64,000 nucleotides of DNA from Desulforegula conservatrix Mb1Pa. Lineage in GTDB: Bacteria > Desulfobacterota > Desulfobacteria > Desulfobacterales > Desulforegulaceae. The position numbers and the translations under genes were made by a program. The notes below the pieces were generated by a model, which was not told the origin of the DNA, did not search any database, and was given only the letters and a program-made list of their open reading frames with translations. The first letter of the stretch is position 1, and each line of letters opens with the position of its first letter. The DNA is taken from positions 62,001-126,000 of the forward strand of contig NZ_AUEY01000004.1 in assembly GCF_000426225.1 (NCBI RefSeq), read 5' to 3'. This document shows, one piece after another, positions 17,719 to 26,884 of this stretch.

Positions 17719-20700
17719 ATGAAAATTCTTAAGCTTAGATTCAAAAACCTGAATTCCCTGCATGGCGAATGGTCCATAGACTTTACTTCTCCCCAATATA
17801 TTTCAGACGGCATTTTTGCCATAACAGGTCCTACCGGAGCTGGAAAATCAACCATTCTCGACGCAATCTGCCTTGCGCTTTACGGAAGAACACCAAGGCT
17901 GAAGCAGATATCCCAGAAAAGCAATGAAATCATGTCGCGTCAGACCGGAGAGTGCTTTTCAGAAGTTACGTTCGAGACAGACAAAGGCAGATTCAGATGC
18001 CACTGGAGTCAGGCAAAGGCTCGCAAGAAAACAGACGGGAATCTTCTTGATTCTAAGCATGAGATTTCAGATGACGATTCGGGTAATGTAATAGAATCAA
18101 AAAAAAGGGATGTTGCAAAAGCCATAGAAGAGCGGACAGGGATGGATTTCGACAGATTCACAAGATCCATTCTACTTGCCCAGGGCGGTTTCGCTGCATT
18201 TCTACAGGCTTCTCCTGATGACAGGGCGCCCATACTCGAAGACATAACAGGCACTGAAATCTACACTGTAATTTCCAAAAAGGTTCATGAGATACAGAAG
18301 TCCCAAAAAGAAAAGCTTGAGATCCTGAAGGCCGAAACATCAGGCATACAGATCCTTGAAAAAGATGAAGAAATAAGGATCAGCAAGGAACTGAAAGAAA
18401 AACAGGACTCGGAAAAAAATCTTTCAGCCCAAAATATACAGACCTCTGATGCCATTATCTGGCACAAGACCATAAAAGCCCTGGAAGAAGAGCTGGCTTT
18501 GCTTGAAAAAGAGGCCTCAGAAATATCGTCAGAGCTTGAGAACTTCAAACAAAACCGTGAAAAATTAGCCAAAGCGCTCATTGCAGCAGAACTTGATGGC
18601 CAGCACGGAACTCTTATGTCTTTAAGGCAGCAGCAGAAAAAAGATATTGAGGCCCTTTCTTTATCTGAAAAGCTGCTTCCTGAAAAAGAAGAAATTCTGG
18701 CAATTAGGGTTGGAGAGCTGAATAAAACAGAAGAAATTCTATCAGAATTAAAAGAAAATCAAAAAAAAGAGTCTGAGATCATCAAAAATATTCGAACTCT
18801 TGATCTGCAAATAAAAGAAAATGAAAAGCACCTTAATTCAGTTTCATCAGAAATAAAGGCAATTCAGGATCAGATTGCGGCAAATATAAACATGAAAAAT
18901 GGGGCTGAAGCAAAAAAAGCTTCTGCACAGGATAATCTTGCAAAAAACAACCTTTATATCTCGGAAAATCCCTCTGACTCCGAGCTTGTTTCAGGATTCA
19001 CGGGAATTAAAGAAAAGATCAAAAACCTAAAGGCATCTCTTTCTAAAAAGGACTCTCTGTCCGCAGATCTGAAAAAAGCTGGGAAACAGATTGAAAGCGC
19101 TAATTCAGCCCTTAAGCTTCAGGAAAAACAGTTTGAAATAAGTAAATCAGCATTAGAAAAAAGCCAGGCAGATTCAAAAATGATCTCAGGCTCAATCTTT
19201 GAAGTTCTTCAGGGAAAAGAGCTAAAAAAAATCAGGGATGAGAACGATCTTCTGAAAGAAAGACAAAGAAATCTTGATTCGCTCTCCAAACTTTCCGAAT
19301 CCATTAAAAAAGACACCAAAAACCTTTCCGAGGCTGTAGTTTTAAAGGCTGGGCTGAACCAAAAAATCAGCGGCATTCTATCTAAAACAGATGCCTTGTC
19401 AGAAAAAAGAAAAAATCAGGAAAGGGAAATAACCCTGATTGAAGATAAAGTCTCGCTCCTGAACAGAATAAGGGATCTCGAGTCAGAGCGCCAGAGGCTT
19501 GAAGATGGCAAGCCCTGCCCTTTGTGCGGATCTCCTGATCATCCCTTCGCCAAAGGCAATATCCCTGAAAAAGGCGAGGCAGAAGAAGAGCTTTCAAAGG
19601 CTAAAACTGCGCTAAAAGCAACGGATTCTGTTCTTTCATCCCTTAACATAACCAAGGCTGGCCTTGAGAAAGACTTAGAGCATTCTGAAAAAAGAATTCT
19701 TGAATTTGGTAAATCCATTGAACAGAACAAGGCAGCATTTTTAGAACATCTTCAAAAGCTTGGAATCACAGAACGCGAATCATTATCAGATGAAAGCATA
19801 TGTAAGGATCAGGACTTAACCAGAGAAAGCACTTCTTCCCTTTCCGCTGTCATAGAAAAGGCTGAAAAACTTGAAGATGAGCTTAAAGCTGCCATGATTC
19901 AGGAAAAAAGCGCTGAAAAAACGTATGCGGAATCTGAAAAAAATCTGGACAGGCTAAAAAGCAAAAAAAACGAGGCAGAGTCAGATTCTGAAAGAATCAA
20001 GAAAGCTCATTTTGATACAGATCAGACCTGCACAGAAATCAGAAATAATCTTCTTTCTGAAACAGCAGCTTACGGATTTAACGAGATCCCTGATTCTGAG
20101 CTGGACAAGGTATCTTCGTCCCTTGAAAAAAGGCTCACCTCCTGGCTTAACAATCAGAAACAAAAGACTGAAACAGAAAAGCTGATTAATGAGATTTCAA
20201 ATGAGCTGAATGCGCTTAATTCACAATTTGAAGCTTATGAGGCAAATCTCAAGAACAGGCAGTCATCACATACTGAGATTGAAGCGGCTCTCCATGAATT
20301 AAAAACCAGTCGCATTGAGATTTACGGAACAAAAAATCCTGATCATGAAGAACGCCGTCTCGGACTTCTTGTGGCAGGTTCAGAAGCTGATCTTGCAAAG
20401 GCAAGGCTGGCGCGTGATGAGGCAGACAGAAATCTCCATGAGCTGACGACAAGGATTCTTTCCCTCAAGGATAATATTGAAAAACGAGGCAATGACTTAA
20501 ATCAGCTTGAATCCGATTTTATGAAGAGGCTGGAACAAAGCTGTTTTGATGGAGAATCCGATTATCTTGAAAAAAGGCTTTCAAAAGAAGAAAGGGACAG
20601 GCTTGCAAATGACGCCAAAGATCTTGATACAAAGAATGCCGAAATCATGGCACGCCACAAGGATCGTGTAGAAAAGCTTGAACAGGAGCGCGAAAGAAAA

Positions 20701-21393
20701 TCCACGTCAAAATCCCTCGAGGAATTGTCAGAAGAACACGATTCTGTTTCAAAGGCCTTAAATAGCCTCGTTCAGGAAATGGGTGGCATAAAGCAAAGGC
20801 TTGCTGATAATGAAAGCGCCAGACTTAAATTTAATGAAAAACTCGTATTAATTGAAAAGCAGAAAACAGAATGCTCAAGATGGGATGATCTTCACGATCT
20901 GATCGGATCTGCTGACGGCAAAAAATTCAGGAATTTCGCCCAGGGCCTTACTTTCGAGATAATGGTATCCCACGCCAACAGGCAGCTTGGAAAAATGACA
21001 GATAGGTATCTTCTTATCAGGGACGACATCCAGCCCCTCGAGCTGAATGTGGTGGACAATTATCAGGCCGGAGAAATCAGATCCACAAAGAATCTTTCAG
21101 GCGGTGAAAGCTTCATTGTCAGCCTGTCACTCGCCCTCGGCCTTTCCCATATGGCGAGCAGAAAAGTACGAGTCGATTCCCTATTTCTTGACGAAGGTTT
21201 CGGAACACTCGACGAGGAAGCCCTCGAAACAGCACTCGAAACCCTTTCCAGCCTCCAGCAGGATGGCAAGCTTATTGGCGTCATTTCACACGTATCTGCC
21301 TTGAAAGAAAGAATCAGCACAAGGATTAATGTCCAGCCTATATCCGGCGGAAAGAGTGAAATATATGGTCCTGGTTGTGAGCAGGTGAAGTGA
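17719..21393 (+). CDS. sbcC: Nuclease SbcCD subunit C (SMC-like ATPase)
   Basis: A 1224-residue Rad50-type ATPase. It starts MKILKLRFKNLNSLHGEWSI with Walker A GPTGAGKST near residue 40. Long coiled-coil arms flank a zinc hook, CPLCGSPDH, near residue 600. The C-terminal lobe has the signature LSGGESFIVSLSLALGLSH near 1125 and Walker B LFLDEGFGTLDEE. This is the complete layout of SbcC, which forms a tethered complex with SbcD for ATP-dependent hairpin and double-strand-end cleavage. The length is a little above the E. coli protein. It follows sbcD in the same direction. The family is certain. Confidence 0.96.
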   Translation: MKILKLRFKNLNSLHGEWSIDFTSPQYISDGIFAITGPTGAGKSTILDAICLALYGRTPRLKQISQKSNEIMSRQTGECFSEVTFETDKGRFRCHWSQAKARKKTDGNLLDSKHEISDDDSGNVIESKKRDVAKAIEERTGMDFDRFTRSILLAQGGFAAFLQASPDDRAPILEDITGTEIYTVISKKVHEIQKSQKEKLEILKAETSGIQILEKDEEIRISKELKEKQDSEKNLSAQNIQTSDAIIWHKTIKALEEELALLEKEASEISSELENFKQNREKLAKALIAAELDGQHGTLMSLRQQQKKDIEALSLSEKLLPEKEEILAIRVGELNKTEEILSELKENQKKESEIIKNIRTLDLQIKENEKHLNSVSSEIKAIQDQIAANINMKNGAEAKKASAQDNLAKNNLYISENPSDSELVSGFTGIKEKIKNLKASLSKKDSLSADLKKAGKQIESANSALKLQEKQFEISKSALEKSQADSKMISGSIFEVLQGKELKKIRDENDLLKERQRNLDSLSKLSESIKKDTKNLSEAVVLKAGLNQKISGILSKTDALSEKRKNQEREITLIEDKVSLLNRIRDLESERQRLEDGKPCPLCGSPDHPFAKGNIPEKGEAEEELSKAKTALKATDSVLSSLNITKAGLEKDLEHSEKRILEFGKSIEQNKAAFLEHLQKLGITERESLSDESICKDQDLTRESTSSLSAVIEKAEKLEDELKAAMIQEKSAEKTYAESEKNLDRLKSKKNEAESDSERIKKAHFDTDQTCTEIRNNLLSETAAYGFNEIPDSELDKVSSSLEKRLTSWLNNQKQKTETEKLINEISNELNALNSQFEAYEANLKNRQSSHTEIEAALHELKTSRIEIYGTKNPDHEERRLGLLVAGSEADLAKARLARDEADRNLHELTTRILSLKDNIEKRGNDLNQLESDFMKRLEQSCFDGESDYLEKRLSKEERDRLANDAKDLDTKNAEIMARHKDRVEKLEQERERKSTSKSLEELSEEHDSVSKALNSLVQEMGGIKQRLADNESARLKFNEKLVLIEKQKTECSRWDDLHDLIGSADGKKFRNFAQGLTFEIMVSHANRQLGKMTDRYLLIRDDIQPLELNVVDNYQAGEIRSTKNLSGGESFIVSLSLALGLSHMASRKVRVDSLFLDEGFGTLDEEALETALETLSSLQQDGKLIGVISHVSALKERISTRINVQPISGGKSEIYGPGCEQVK

Positions 21394-21487
21394 TGGAAAG
21401 GGCGGCTTGGATAAGATTATCGATTTGTAGAATTTTGAATTTATGATTGATGTGCCAGACCAATATCCCAAAATCATAAATCCAAAA

Positions 21488-21540
21488 TTCTGGGAAAGTT
21501 CGCTTTTTTGAAAAAAAGCTCCGCAAAAAAAAATGGTTTC
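21488..21540 (+). repeat. Dispersed about 50-bp repeat, copy d
   Basis: A diverged plus-orientation copy: AAGTTCGCTTTTTTGAAAAA, AAAGCTCCGCAAAAAAAAAT, GGTTT. Lies between sbcC and the DUF4062 gene. The GCCTCCGGCGGG arm seen in full copies is missing. Confidence 0.7.
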
Positions 21541-21638
21541 CAATTTTATGAGGGAATTGATTCTAATTTACTGACGATCAATCTATCAACCCATTTTGAT
21601 AGGTTTGTATCACAGCATTTCTAAAGGATTCTGTTTTT

Positions 21639-22772
21639 ATGCGTGATATCAGTGATAATAATAATGTTTTGAATATTTTCTTAAGTTCAACAGGAAGAGA
21701 TCTGCAGGCTCAAAGAGATGATCTTTATGATGTCTTGAGAAAAATACACTCTTTAAAATGTATACGAATGGAAGATTTTACAGCCAGCGTTGATTCTGCT
21801 GCTGAGCACTGCAAAAAAATGGTTCAAAAATGCGATTTATTTATTGGGATAATTGGTCATTACTATGGAAGCATACCGCCCAAAGGATATGAGATATCTT
21901 ATACAGAACTCGAATTTTTAACGGCTCAAAAGCTTGAGAAGCCAGGATTATTTTTTATGGCGACTGATAATTTTCATATGCCAGCGGGAATCCGTGAATC
22001 TGACAAATTTTTTGAAAAGCAAAAAGAATTCAGAAAGCGAATCTTAGAATACTGCATGCCTGCTATATTTAAGGATTCCAATGAGCTTACTAACAACGTT
22101 ATGGCATCACTTATGAACACTAAATATTTAAGTGATATAAAAATAGCTAAAGCAAAAATGCCTCAGGTAATACATGATGATTATTTAATTTTTATCGAAT
22201 ATGCTGATGGATATGAACACAAAAAAGAAATTGTATGGACTTCGCCGTGGAAAATATGCGCCAATGATGAACCGCTAATTATTAAAAGGTTGGTATTTTT
22301 TAAACAAAGTAATTTGCAGCCCATTGAATTCGATTTTACAAAAGGAATACTGCCAAAAAAAGTACAATATTCAGGATCAAATCCAAGATTTATTGAATAT
22401 AAAGATGGGACAACAGCGCTCTTTTTAGAAAGAACATCCACGAATCACTTGAAAGATAGCGAGAATCCTAAAGACCAATATGTAAACATAGTTGGCAAAG
22501 GTAAATATATTTTTTGGGTAGAAGGATCTGGAAAAGCAATCATTAAGATTAAAGAACTCAAAAATGTCGTAACTGAAGAAGCACCTTTCACTTTTGAAAC
22601 TGAATCATATAATTGTGCAATAACAGTAAAAATTATTGGCCAACTTAATAGATTTCAACTGGAGGATGGTTCTAAGCCAACAAGCTTTATTAAAACAACG
22701 AATGAATACATTGTAAGCCGAGCTTCAAATATACTCTATTTTGATGTACCTTCAAGTGTAAGCATTATCTGA
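21639..22772 (+). CDS. DUF4062-domain protein with unassigned C-terminal region
   Basis: A 377-residue protein. Residues about 12-120 are a DUF4062 domain: NIFLSSTGRDLQAQRDDLYD, LKCIRMEDFTAS, CDLFIGIIGHYYGS and YTELEFLTAQKLEKP. This Rossmann-like domain, related to TIR-type folds, usually sits at the N-terminus of STAND NTPases or other conflict proteins. Here no NTPase follows: about 200 residues rich in beta strands (YLIFIEYADGYEHKKEIVW onward) end the protein, and no family was recognised for them. A/T content is higher than in sbcC, hinting at transfer. It is a single gene downstream of sbcCD. A role in defence is possible but rests only on the domain's usual company. Confidence 0.7.
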   Translation: MRDISDNNNVLNIFLSSTGRDLQAQRDDLYDVLRKIHSLKCIRMEDFTASVDSAAEHCKKMVQKCDLFIGIIGHYYGSIPPKGYEISYTELEFLTAQKLEKPGLFFMATDNFHMPAGIRESDKFFEKQKEFRKRILEYCMPAIFKDSNELTNNVMASLMNTKYLSDIKIAKAKMPQVIHDDYLIFIEYADGYEHKKEIVWTSPWKICANDEPLIIKRLVFFKQSNLQPIEFDFTKGILPKKVQYSGSNPRFIEYKDGTTALFLERTSTNHLKDSENPKDQYVNIVGKGKYIFWVEGSGKAIIKIKELKNVVTEEAPFTFETESYNCAITVKIIGQLNRFQLEDGSKPTSFIKTTNEYIVSRASNILYFDVPSSVSII

Positions 22773-22953
22773 AATCTCTACATTATCCTTTTCGGTTGCG
22801 CATCATATTCTCTAAAGGTTTTAAGCCTAAAAGAGTTTGTTTTTATTTTCCCAAATATTGAGGCATCATAACCATGTAGATCATATGCTGATGCTGGCTC
22901 AAACAACCTCATTTAGAATCTTGTCACGCCTCACAACTTTGAAAAAGCTTTCT

Positions 22954-22975
22954 CTGAGGTTGAGAAACCTCTCAG
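22954..22975. terminator. Small hairpin between convergent genes
   Basis: CTGAGGTT, loop GAGA, then AACCTCTCAG, a stem with a two-base bulge. It lies between the DUF4062 gene and the convergent metallophosphatase gene, without a clear T-run. A bidirectional transcript end is plausible. Confidence 0.35.
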
Positions 22976-23006
22976 TCAATTGCCCTGATTGATTCAAAAA
23001 AAGAGA

Positions 23007-23936
23007 TCAATGAGAATCTGATTCAGGAACTTCTTTGCGAAAGTCCTTGAAAAGGGCGGCCATATCAGGATCGTCAGGATATTTAGCAGTAAGAGCTATA
23101 TTTTCAAGTTTTGCTTCAACCGGCCTGTTCTCGTCGTCAAGTACAAGCTTCAAAACTCCGAGGTATTCACCTTCCGAAGTATTCTGAACAAGATAGACCC
23201 CCTTGATCTTTTTTGGCTCGTTGGTTATGTATCTTTCGTGCCCTGCTATAGCGACCGTTATGCCGCCCGCATCATTATATTCCAGATAATTCTGAGCTGC
23301 TTCTTTCCCAGTATGCAACAGAGCAATAACTATATCCGCCTTGTTTTTTTTGAGTTCATCCACTCTCTGGCGAAGGCTTTCATTCACATCTTTGAAGCCC
23401 ACCGTTTTTTCAAGGGAACTCTGCTCCTTGAAATAAGATGATGGCGTTCCTCCGGTTATTCCAATTTTCATATCTTTAAAGGCTTTTATCACATACGGTT
23501 TTACGGCCTTGTATTCCGGGCCAGACATACTGATATTGGCCGAAACAAATGGAAGCTTGTGCTTTTTGACTGCTTCAGCAAAAAAAGGCATCCCTGTATC
23601 AAGCTCCCCGTCTCCTATGTTTATGGCATCGTATTTCATGGCCGCCATTGCCACCGCAAGGGTTTTTGATCTGAATTCAACGGGTGCTTTTGAGCTTGAA
23701 AACACGTCTCCGCTGTCCACCACAACCGTATTCTTGTTTTCTTTTCTTATTTTGTTTATAAGGGCTGCCCTCCGGGCAATCCCGCCTTTTTCAGGCTGTC
23801 AGCCGCATGGTTCCACATGGCCGTTAATATCTCCGGTAAAAACGATTGTCAGCTCCTTGCTGAAAACAGTATCGCAATTAATGAAAAACACGGCTGAACA
23901 GCACAGAATAAATAAAAAGTAATTAAACAGTTTCAT
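23007..23936 (-). CDS. Candidate selenocysteine-containing metallophosphatase (5'-nucleotidase-like)
   Basis: Read from the ATG at 23936 to the stop at 23007 the frame encodes 309 residues with one internal TGA (23799-23801) at codon 46. Both sides belong to one protein: a signal peptide (MKLFNYFLFILCCSAVFFIN), then ELTIVFTGDINGHVEPCG, the TGA, then QPEKGGIARRAAL, NTVVVDSGDVF, YDAINIGDGELDTG, IALLHTGKE and VAIAGHERY. The order matches exported metallophosphatases of the UshA/5'-nucleotidase superfamily. In relatives I recall, the motif before GG-ARRA is a CGC, so the TGA sits where the second Cys is expected, which suggests Sec. A strong hairpin follows the TGA at the right distance. The alternative is a nonsense mutation. 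No selenocysteine machinery is in the window. Confidence 0.72.
23762..23798 (-). promoter_or_regulatory. Putative bacterial SECIS hairpin after the in-frame UGA
   Basis: Downstream of the UGA come 15 bases, then GGGATTGCCC, a GGA loop and GGGCAGCCC. Nine base pairs form (one a G-U) with a single bulged A. The loop lies 26-28 bases after the UGA, within the 16-37 range described for bacterial SECIS elements, and has G at its first positions as expected. An inner GCC/GGC pair can form nearer the UGA. Position and shape fit SelB recruitment; this was judged by eye, not by a covariance model. Confidence 0.65.
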
Positions 23937-24170
23937 AATTGGTTGCATAAAAAGTCCTCTTTATTTGAAATAATACAGGGCTTATAAATTACAAAATCTT
24001 CGAAAGCCAAGTTTTTATTGAAAATTACATTGTAAAACCACGTTAGCTTTTTATCCGCTCATCATGTTCTTGGAATAAAAGTGCAAAACCGCTCTCTTCC
24101 AAGGCCGACACCAGATCACATCCTGAGTCACCGGCCACTGGCAAAGCCGGTAATTTACTTATAATCAATT

Positions 24171-24305
24171 ATGACAAGGTCGCAAAAAGTCAGACTTCCG
24201 TCATTCCGGCGCAGGCCGGAATCCAGAAGTTCCTGAAATTACTGGATGCCAGATCAAGTCCGGCATGACGCTAAAACCATTTTTTGACTTTTTGCGAGTC
24301 CATCA
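24171..24305. repeat. MITE-like repeat, copy B
   Basis: About 135 bp. The ends TGACAAGGTCGCAAAAAGTC and TTTTTTGACTTTTTGCGAGTC are inverted repeats. Inside are GTCATTCCGGCGCAGGCCGG followed by AATCCAGAAG, and TGGATGCCAGATCAAGTCC followed by GGCATGACG. This is the best-preserved copy of the family and shows the long terminal inverted repeats most clearly. Confidence 0.85.
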
Positions 24306-24700
24306 ATTATGACAAACACCTGAAAAATATGACTATCATTGTTTAAAACCTTGTATTGCATCTTCTTAATACAGTATAAACAGGCAATCTGAATCGACAT
24401 TTTTCATAACATCCGACTCACCAGCCCTTCTGTGGCCTTGCCAGTTATAAACAGCATAATACTTTTTGAAATGATTGTGGGACGGCATCTATATTCACAT
24501 TTTTAGTAATTAGCCAGAGACATCCAAAGAAACACTTTCAGAAAATGAAACAAAAAATCTGATATTCTAAAGAATGTAGCAACCTGTTTTTCAGGAAATA
24601 TAGTGGCTTGGGTTAAGAGCGTCACAAAATAATCATCATTTTATCAAAAAAATAAAGAATCATTATTTTAAAAATAATATTGCACATATCATTTTTAGAA

Positions 24701-24718
24701 TGTTATGTATACATAACA
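24701..24718. promoter_or_regulatory. Perfect 18-bp palindrome, possible operator
   Basis: TGTTATGTATACATAACA reads the same on both strands. A half-site TTTGTATACTGT follows at once. It lies about 340 bases upstream of the acyl-CoA dehydrogenase start; its core GTATAC also occurs in the inverted repeat at that gene's promoter. A dimeric regulator site is plausible; the regulator is unknown. Confidence 0.45.
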
Positions 24719-24953
24719 GTTTGTATACTGTCAGGCCTGATCGAATACAAGACGTTATGGGACATCCCCATCCCATGAACCAACTTTTCAGATTCGCCTG
24801 ATTTTAAACCCCGGGCATAGGCTCAGATTCGTACTGATAATATTTATCAATAAACACAAAATAATATCATCGATACATTTTGAGCAACACCTATAAAATG
24901 CCCGTCTGATTCTACATATAAATAAAGGACTTGGATGGTTTACCAAAAGCCGC

Positions 24954-25000
24954 TTGACAAAGATCATATATTTCGTATACAAACATTATGTACACGAAAT
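24954..25000 (+). promoter_or_regulatory. Promoter with overlapping inverted-repeat operator
   Basis: TTGACA (24954-24959), 16 bases, then TATACA (24976-24981). Overlapping the -10 is ATTTCGTATAC (24970-24980), nine bases, GTACACGAAAT (24990-25000), an inverted repeat with a single mismatch in 11. Such an operator over the -10 suits repression by a dimeric regulator such as a TetR protein. Confidence 0.6.
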
Positions 25001-25054
25001 AAAATACAACGATTTTACACCAAGCAATCCAAACATAATACATGGAGGTAAATA

Positions 25055-26767
25055 GTGGTTCTACTAAATCCCAAAAATTACAAAGACAGAAATTACCCTG
25101 ATGCAAGATCCAAAGAAATCATGGTTAAAACCATTGAATGGTTCGAAAATAAAGGCCTGGCAAAAGTCAAGGAAGACTTCCAGAGCCGCGTTTTCACTTC
25201 AGACTTTGCTGAATTTGTGAAGAAAGAAAGAATTTTCGAAACCCTATTCCTTCCAAAAGGCTATGGCGAAGATCCGAATCAGTACTACAGCACCTACAGG
25301 ATGTTTGAATACTCTGAAATTCTCGGATTCTACGGATCAGCCTACTGGTACATGTTCCATGTTTCAACCCTTGGTCTTGACCCGGTTCTTCTGGGAGACA
25401 ACGAGGAAGCCAAGCACAAGGCAGCAGCCAAATTGAAAGAAAACCCGCTTTGCGCATTCGGTCTTTCAGAAAAAGCTCACGGTGCTGACATCTACTCAAG
25501 TGAAATGAAGCTCTATCCCCAGGCAGACGGCACATATCTTGCCAAAGGATCAAAATACTATATCGGTAACGGCAACGAAGCAGCTACAGTAACAGTTTTC
25601 GGTAAAATTGCAGACACAGAAGATTACGTATTTTTTGCAGTTGATTCACATCACGAAAAATATGAGTGCGTCAAAAACGTAATTGCGTGTGACCAGATGT
25701 ATGTTGCTGAATTTGCCCTGCATGACTATCCGATCACAGAAGCAGACATCCTGTCCCGCGGCCAGAAAGCATGGGACGACATGCTCAACACCATCAACGT
25801 CTGCAAGTTCAACATAGGATCTGCTGCCATCGGTCTTTGCGAGCACAGCCTTTATGAATCACTGAACCATGCTGCTCATCGTAATATCTTCGGCAAAAAC
25901 GTCACCGAGTTCGCTCATATCCGCCAGCTCTTCTTTGATTCATACATCCGCACTGTGGCAATGAAACTTTTCGGTCTCCGCGCAACTGATTACCTACGCG
26001 CTGCAAATCCGGAAGACAGACGTTACCTCCTTTTCAACCCTCTTATGAAAATGAAAGTAGCTACCCAGGGCGAACGAGTCATGGAAGATCTTTGGGATAT
26101 CATCGCAGCAAGGGGCTTTGAAAAAGACATGTTCTTCGAGCAGGCAGCCATGGAAATCAAAGGTATGCCAAAACTCGAAGGAACCAAGCACGTCAACATG
26201 GCGCTTATTGCCAAGCTGATCCCTAACTACATGTTCAACCCGAAAGAATACCCTGAAGTTGGCCGCATGAACGGAAGCCAGAACGATGACTTCCTGTTCA
26301 ACCAGGGTCCGACAAAAGGCTACGGAAAGATTCAGTTCCACGACTATATGCCAGTATTCAACAGCGTTTCTCACCTGAGCAACGTGAAAGTTTTCATCGA
26401 GCAGGTCAAAGCGTTCCAGGAAGTTCTCATGGTATCAGGCGCAGGCATCATGAACCAGATGATGAACTTCGACTTCCTGTTCGCTATGGGCGAAATCTTC
26501 TCTGTAATTCCTTACGCTCAGCTTATTGTTGAAGCAGCAAAAATGGAAGGCGTTGCAGATGAAATCATCAATGGCATTTTCGACGTATTCGTTCGTGATA
26601 TGTCCAATTATGCCACAACCTTCCTCATGAAGCCTTCAACCACAGAACAGCAGATTGAAAGCATCAAAAAAATCATCAAAAAACCTGTTACCGATGCCGC
26701 GGAATTCGACAAGGTGATCAACGATCATATCTACACACTGATCGATACATACACCATGAATCCATAG
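25055..26767 (+). CDS. Acyl-CoA dehydrogenase family protein (divergent)
   Basis: A 570-residue flavoenzyme of the acyl-CoA dehydrogenase superfamily. Family features are LCAFGLSEKAHGADIYSSEM (FAD- and substrate-binding strand, about 140-155), the helical bundle with IGSAAIGLCEHSLYESLNHA and RNIFGKNVTEFAHIRQLFFD, and a C-terminal EIKGMPKLEGTKHVNMALI in which the Glu of LEGT is the likely catalytic base. It differs clearly from the 607-residue paralogue at 11588, so a different substrate is likely. The start is GTG at 25055 with GGAGG seven bases ahead. It is monocistronic, driven by a promoter overlapped by an operator-like inverted repeat, and closed by a hairpin. Codon use suggests high expression. 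Confidence 0.88.
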   Translation: MVLLNPKNYKDRNYPDARSKEIMVKTIEWFENKGLAKVKEDFQSRVFTSDFAEFVKKERIFETLFLPKGYGEDPNQYYSTYRMFEYSEILGFYGSAYWYMFHVSTLGLDPVLLGDNEEAKHKAAAKLKENPLCAFGLSEKAHGADIYSSEMKLYPQADGTYLAKGSKYYIGNGNEAATVTVFGKIADTEDYVFFAVDSHHEKYECVKNVIACDQMYVAEFALHDYPITEADILSRGQKAWDDMLNTINVCKFNIGSAAIGLCEHSLYESLNHAAHRNIFGKNVTEFAHIRQLFFDSYIRTVAMKLFGLRATDYLRAANPEDRRYLLFNPLMKMKVATQGERVMEDLWDIIAARGFEKDMFFEQAAMEIKGMPKLEGTKHVNMALIAKLIPNYMFNPKEYPEVGRMNGSQNDDFLFNQGPTKGYGKIQFHDYMPVFNSVSHLSNVKVFIEQVKAFQEVLMVSGAGIMNQMMNFDFLFAMGEIFSVIPYAQLIVEAAKMEGVADEIINGIFDVFVRDMSNYATTFLMKPSTTEQQIESIKKIIKKPVTDAAEFDKVINDHIYTLIDTYTMNP

Positions 26768-26782
26768 TCGATCCAAATAAAG

Positions 26783-26807
26783 GGCTGCCTTCTCAAGGAA
26801 GGCAGCC
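26783..26807 (+). terminator. Hairpin after the second acyl-CoA dehydrogenase gene
   Basis: GGCTGCCTTC, loop TCAAG, GAAGGCAGCC, a perfect 10-bp stem 15 bases after the stop codon. The following TGCTCCTTGAATT is only moderately T-rich, so it is an intrinsic terminator of medium quality. Confidence 0.7.
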
Positions 26808-26884
26808 TGCTCCTTGAATTCAGCAAATTAATCTCCCCCCATAAATGTCTGACCATTGCATTTTAAAACATCCTTTGAACATTG

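Larger units (their letters stand above)
23937..25054. other. Long intergenic region (1.1 kb) with repeat and palindromes
   Basis: No gene was recognised in these 1118 bases. It contains MITE-like copy B (24171-24305), a fragment CACCGGCCACTGGCAAAGCC resembling IS200 end hairpins (about 24132), a perfect 18-bp palindrome (24701-24718) and the promoter/operator of the next gene (24954-25000). The rest is A/T-rich with stops in all frames. Confidence 0.6.

Noticed and set aside
23007-23723. Calling the metallophosphatase a short ORF starting at 23723, or a pseudogene
   Set aside because: That start lacks the signal peptide and first metal motif. The single TGA, with homology on both sides and a hairpin behind it, fits selenocysteine better than decay; no other stop or frameshift is present.
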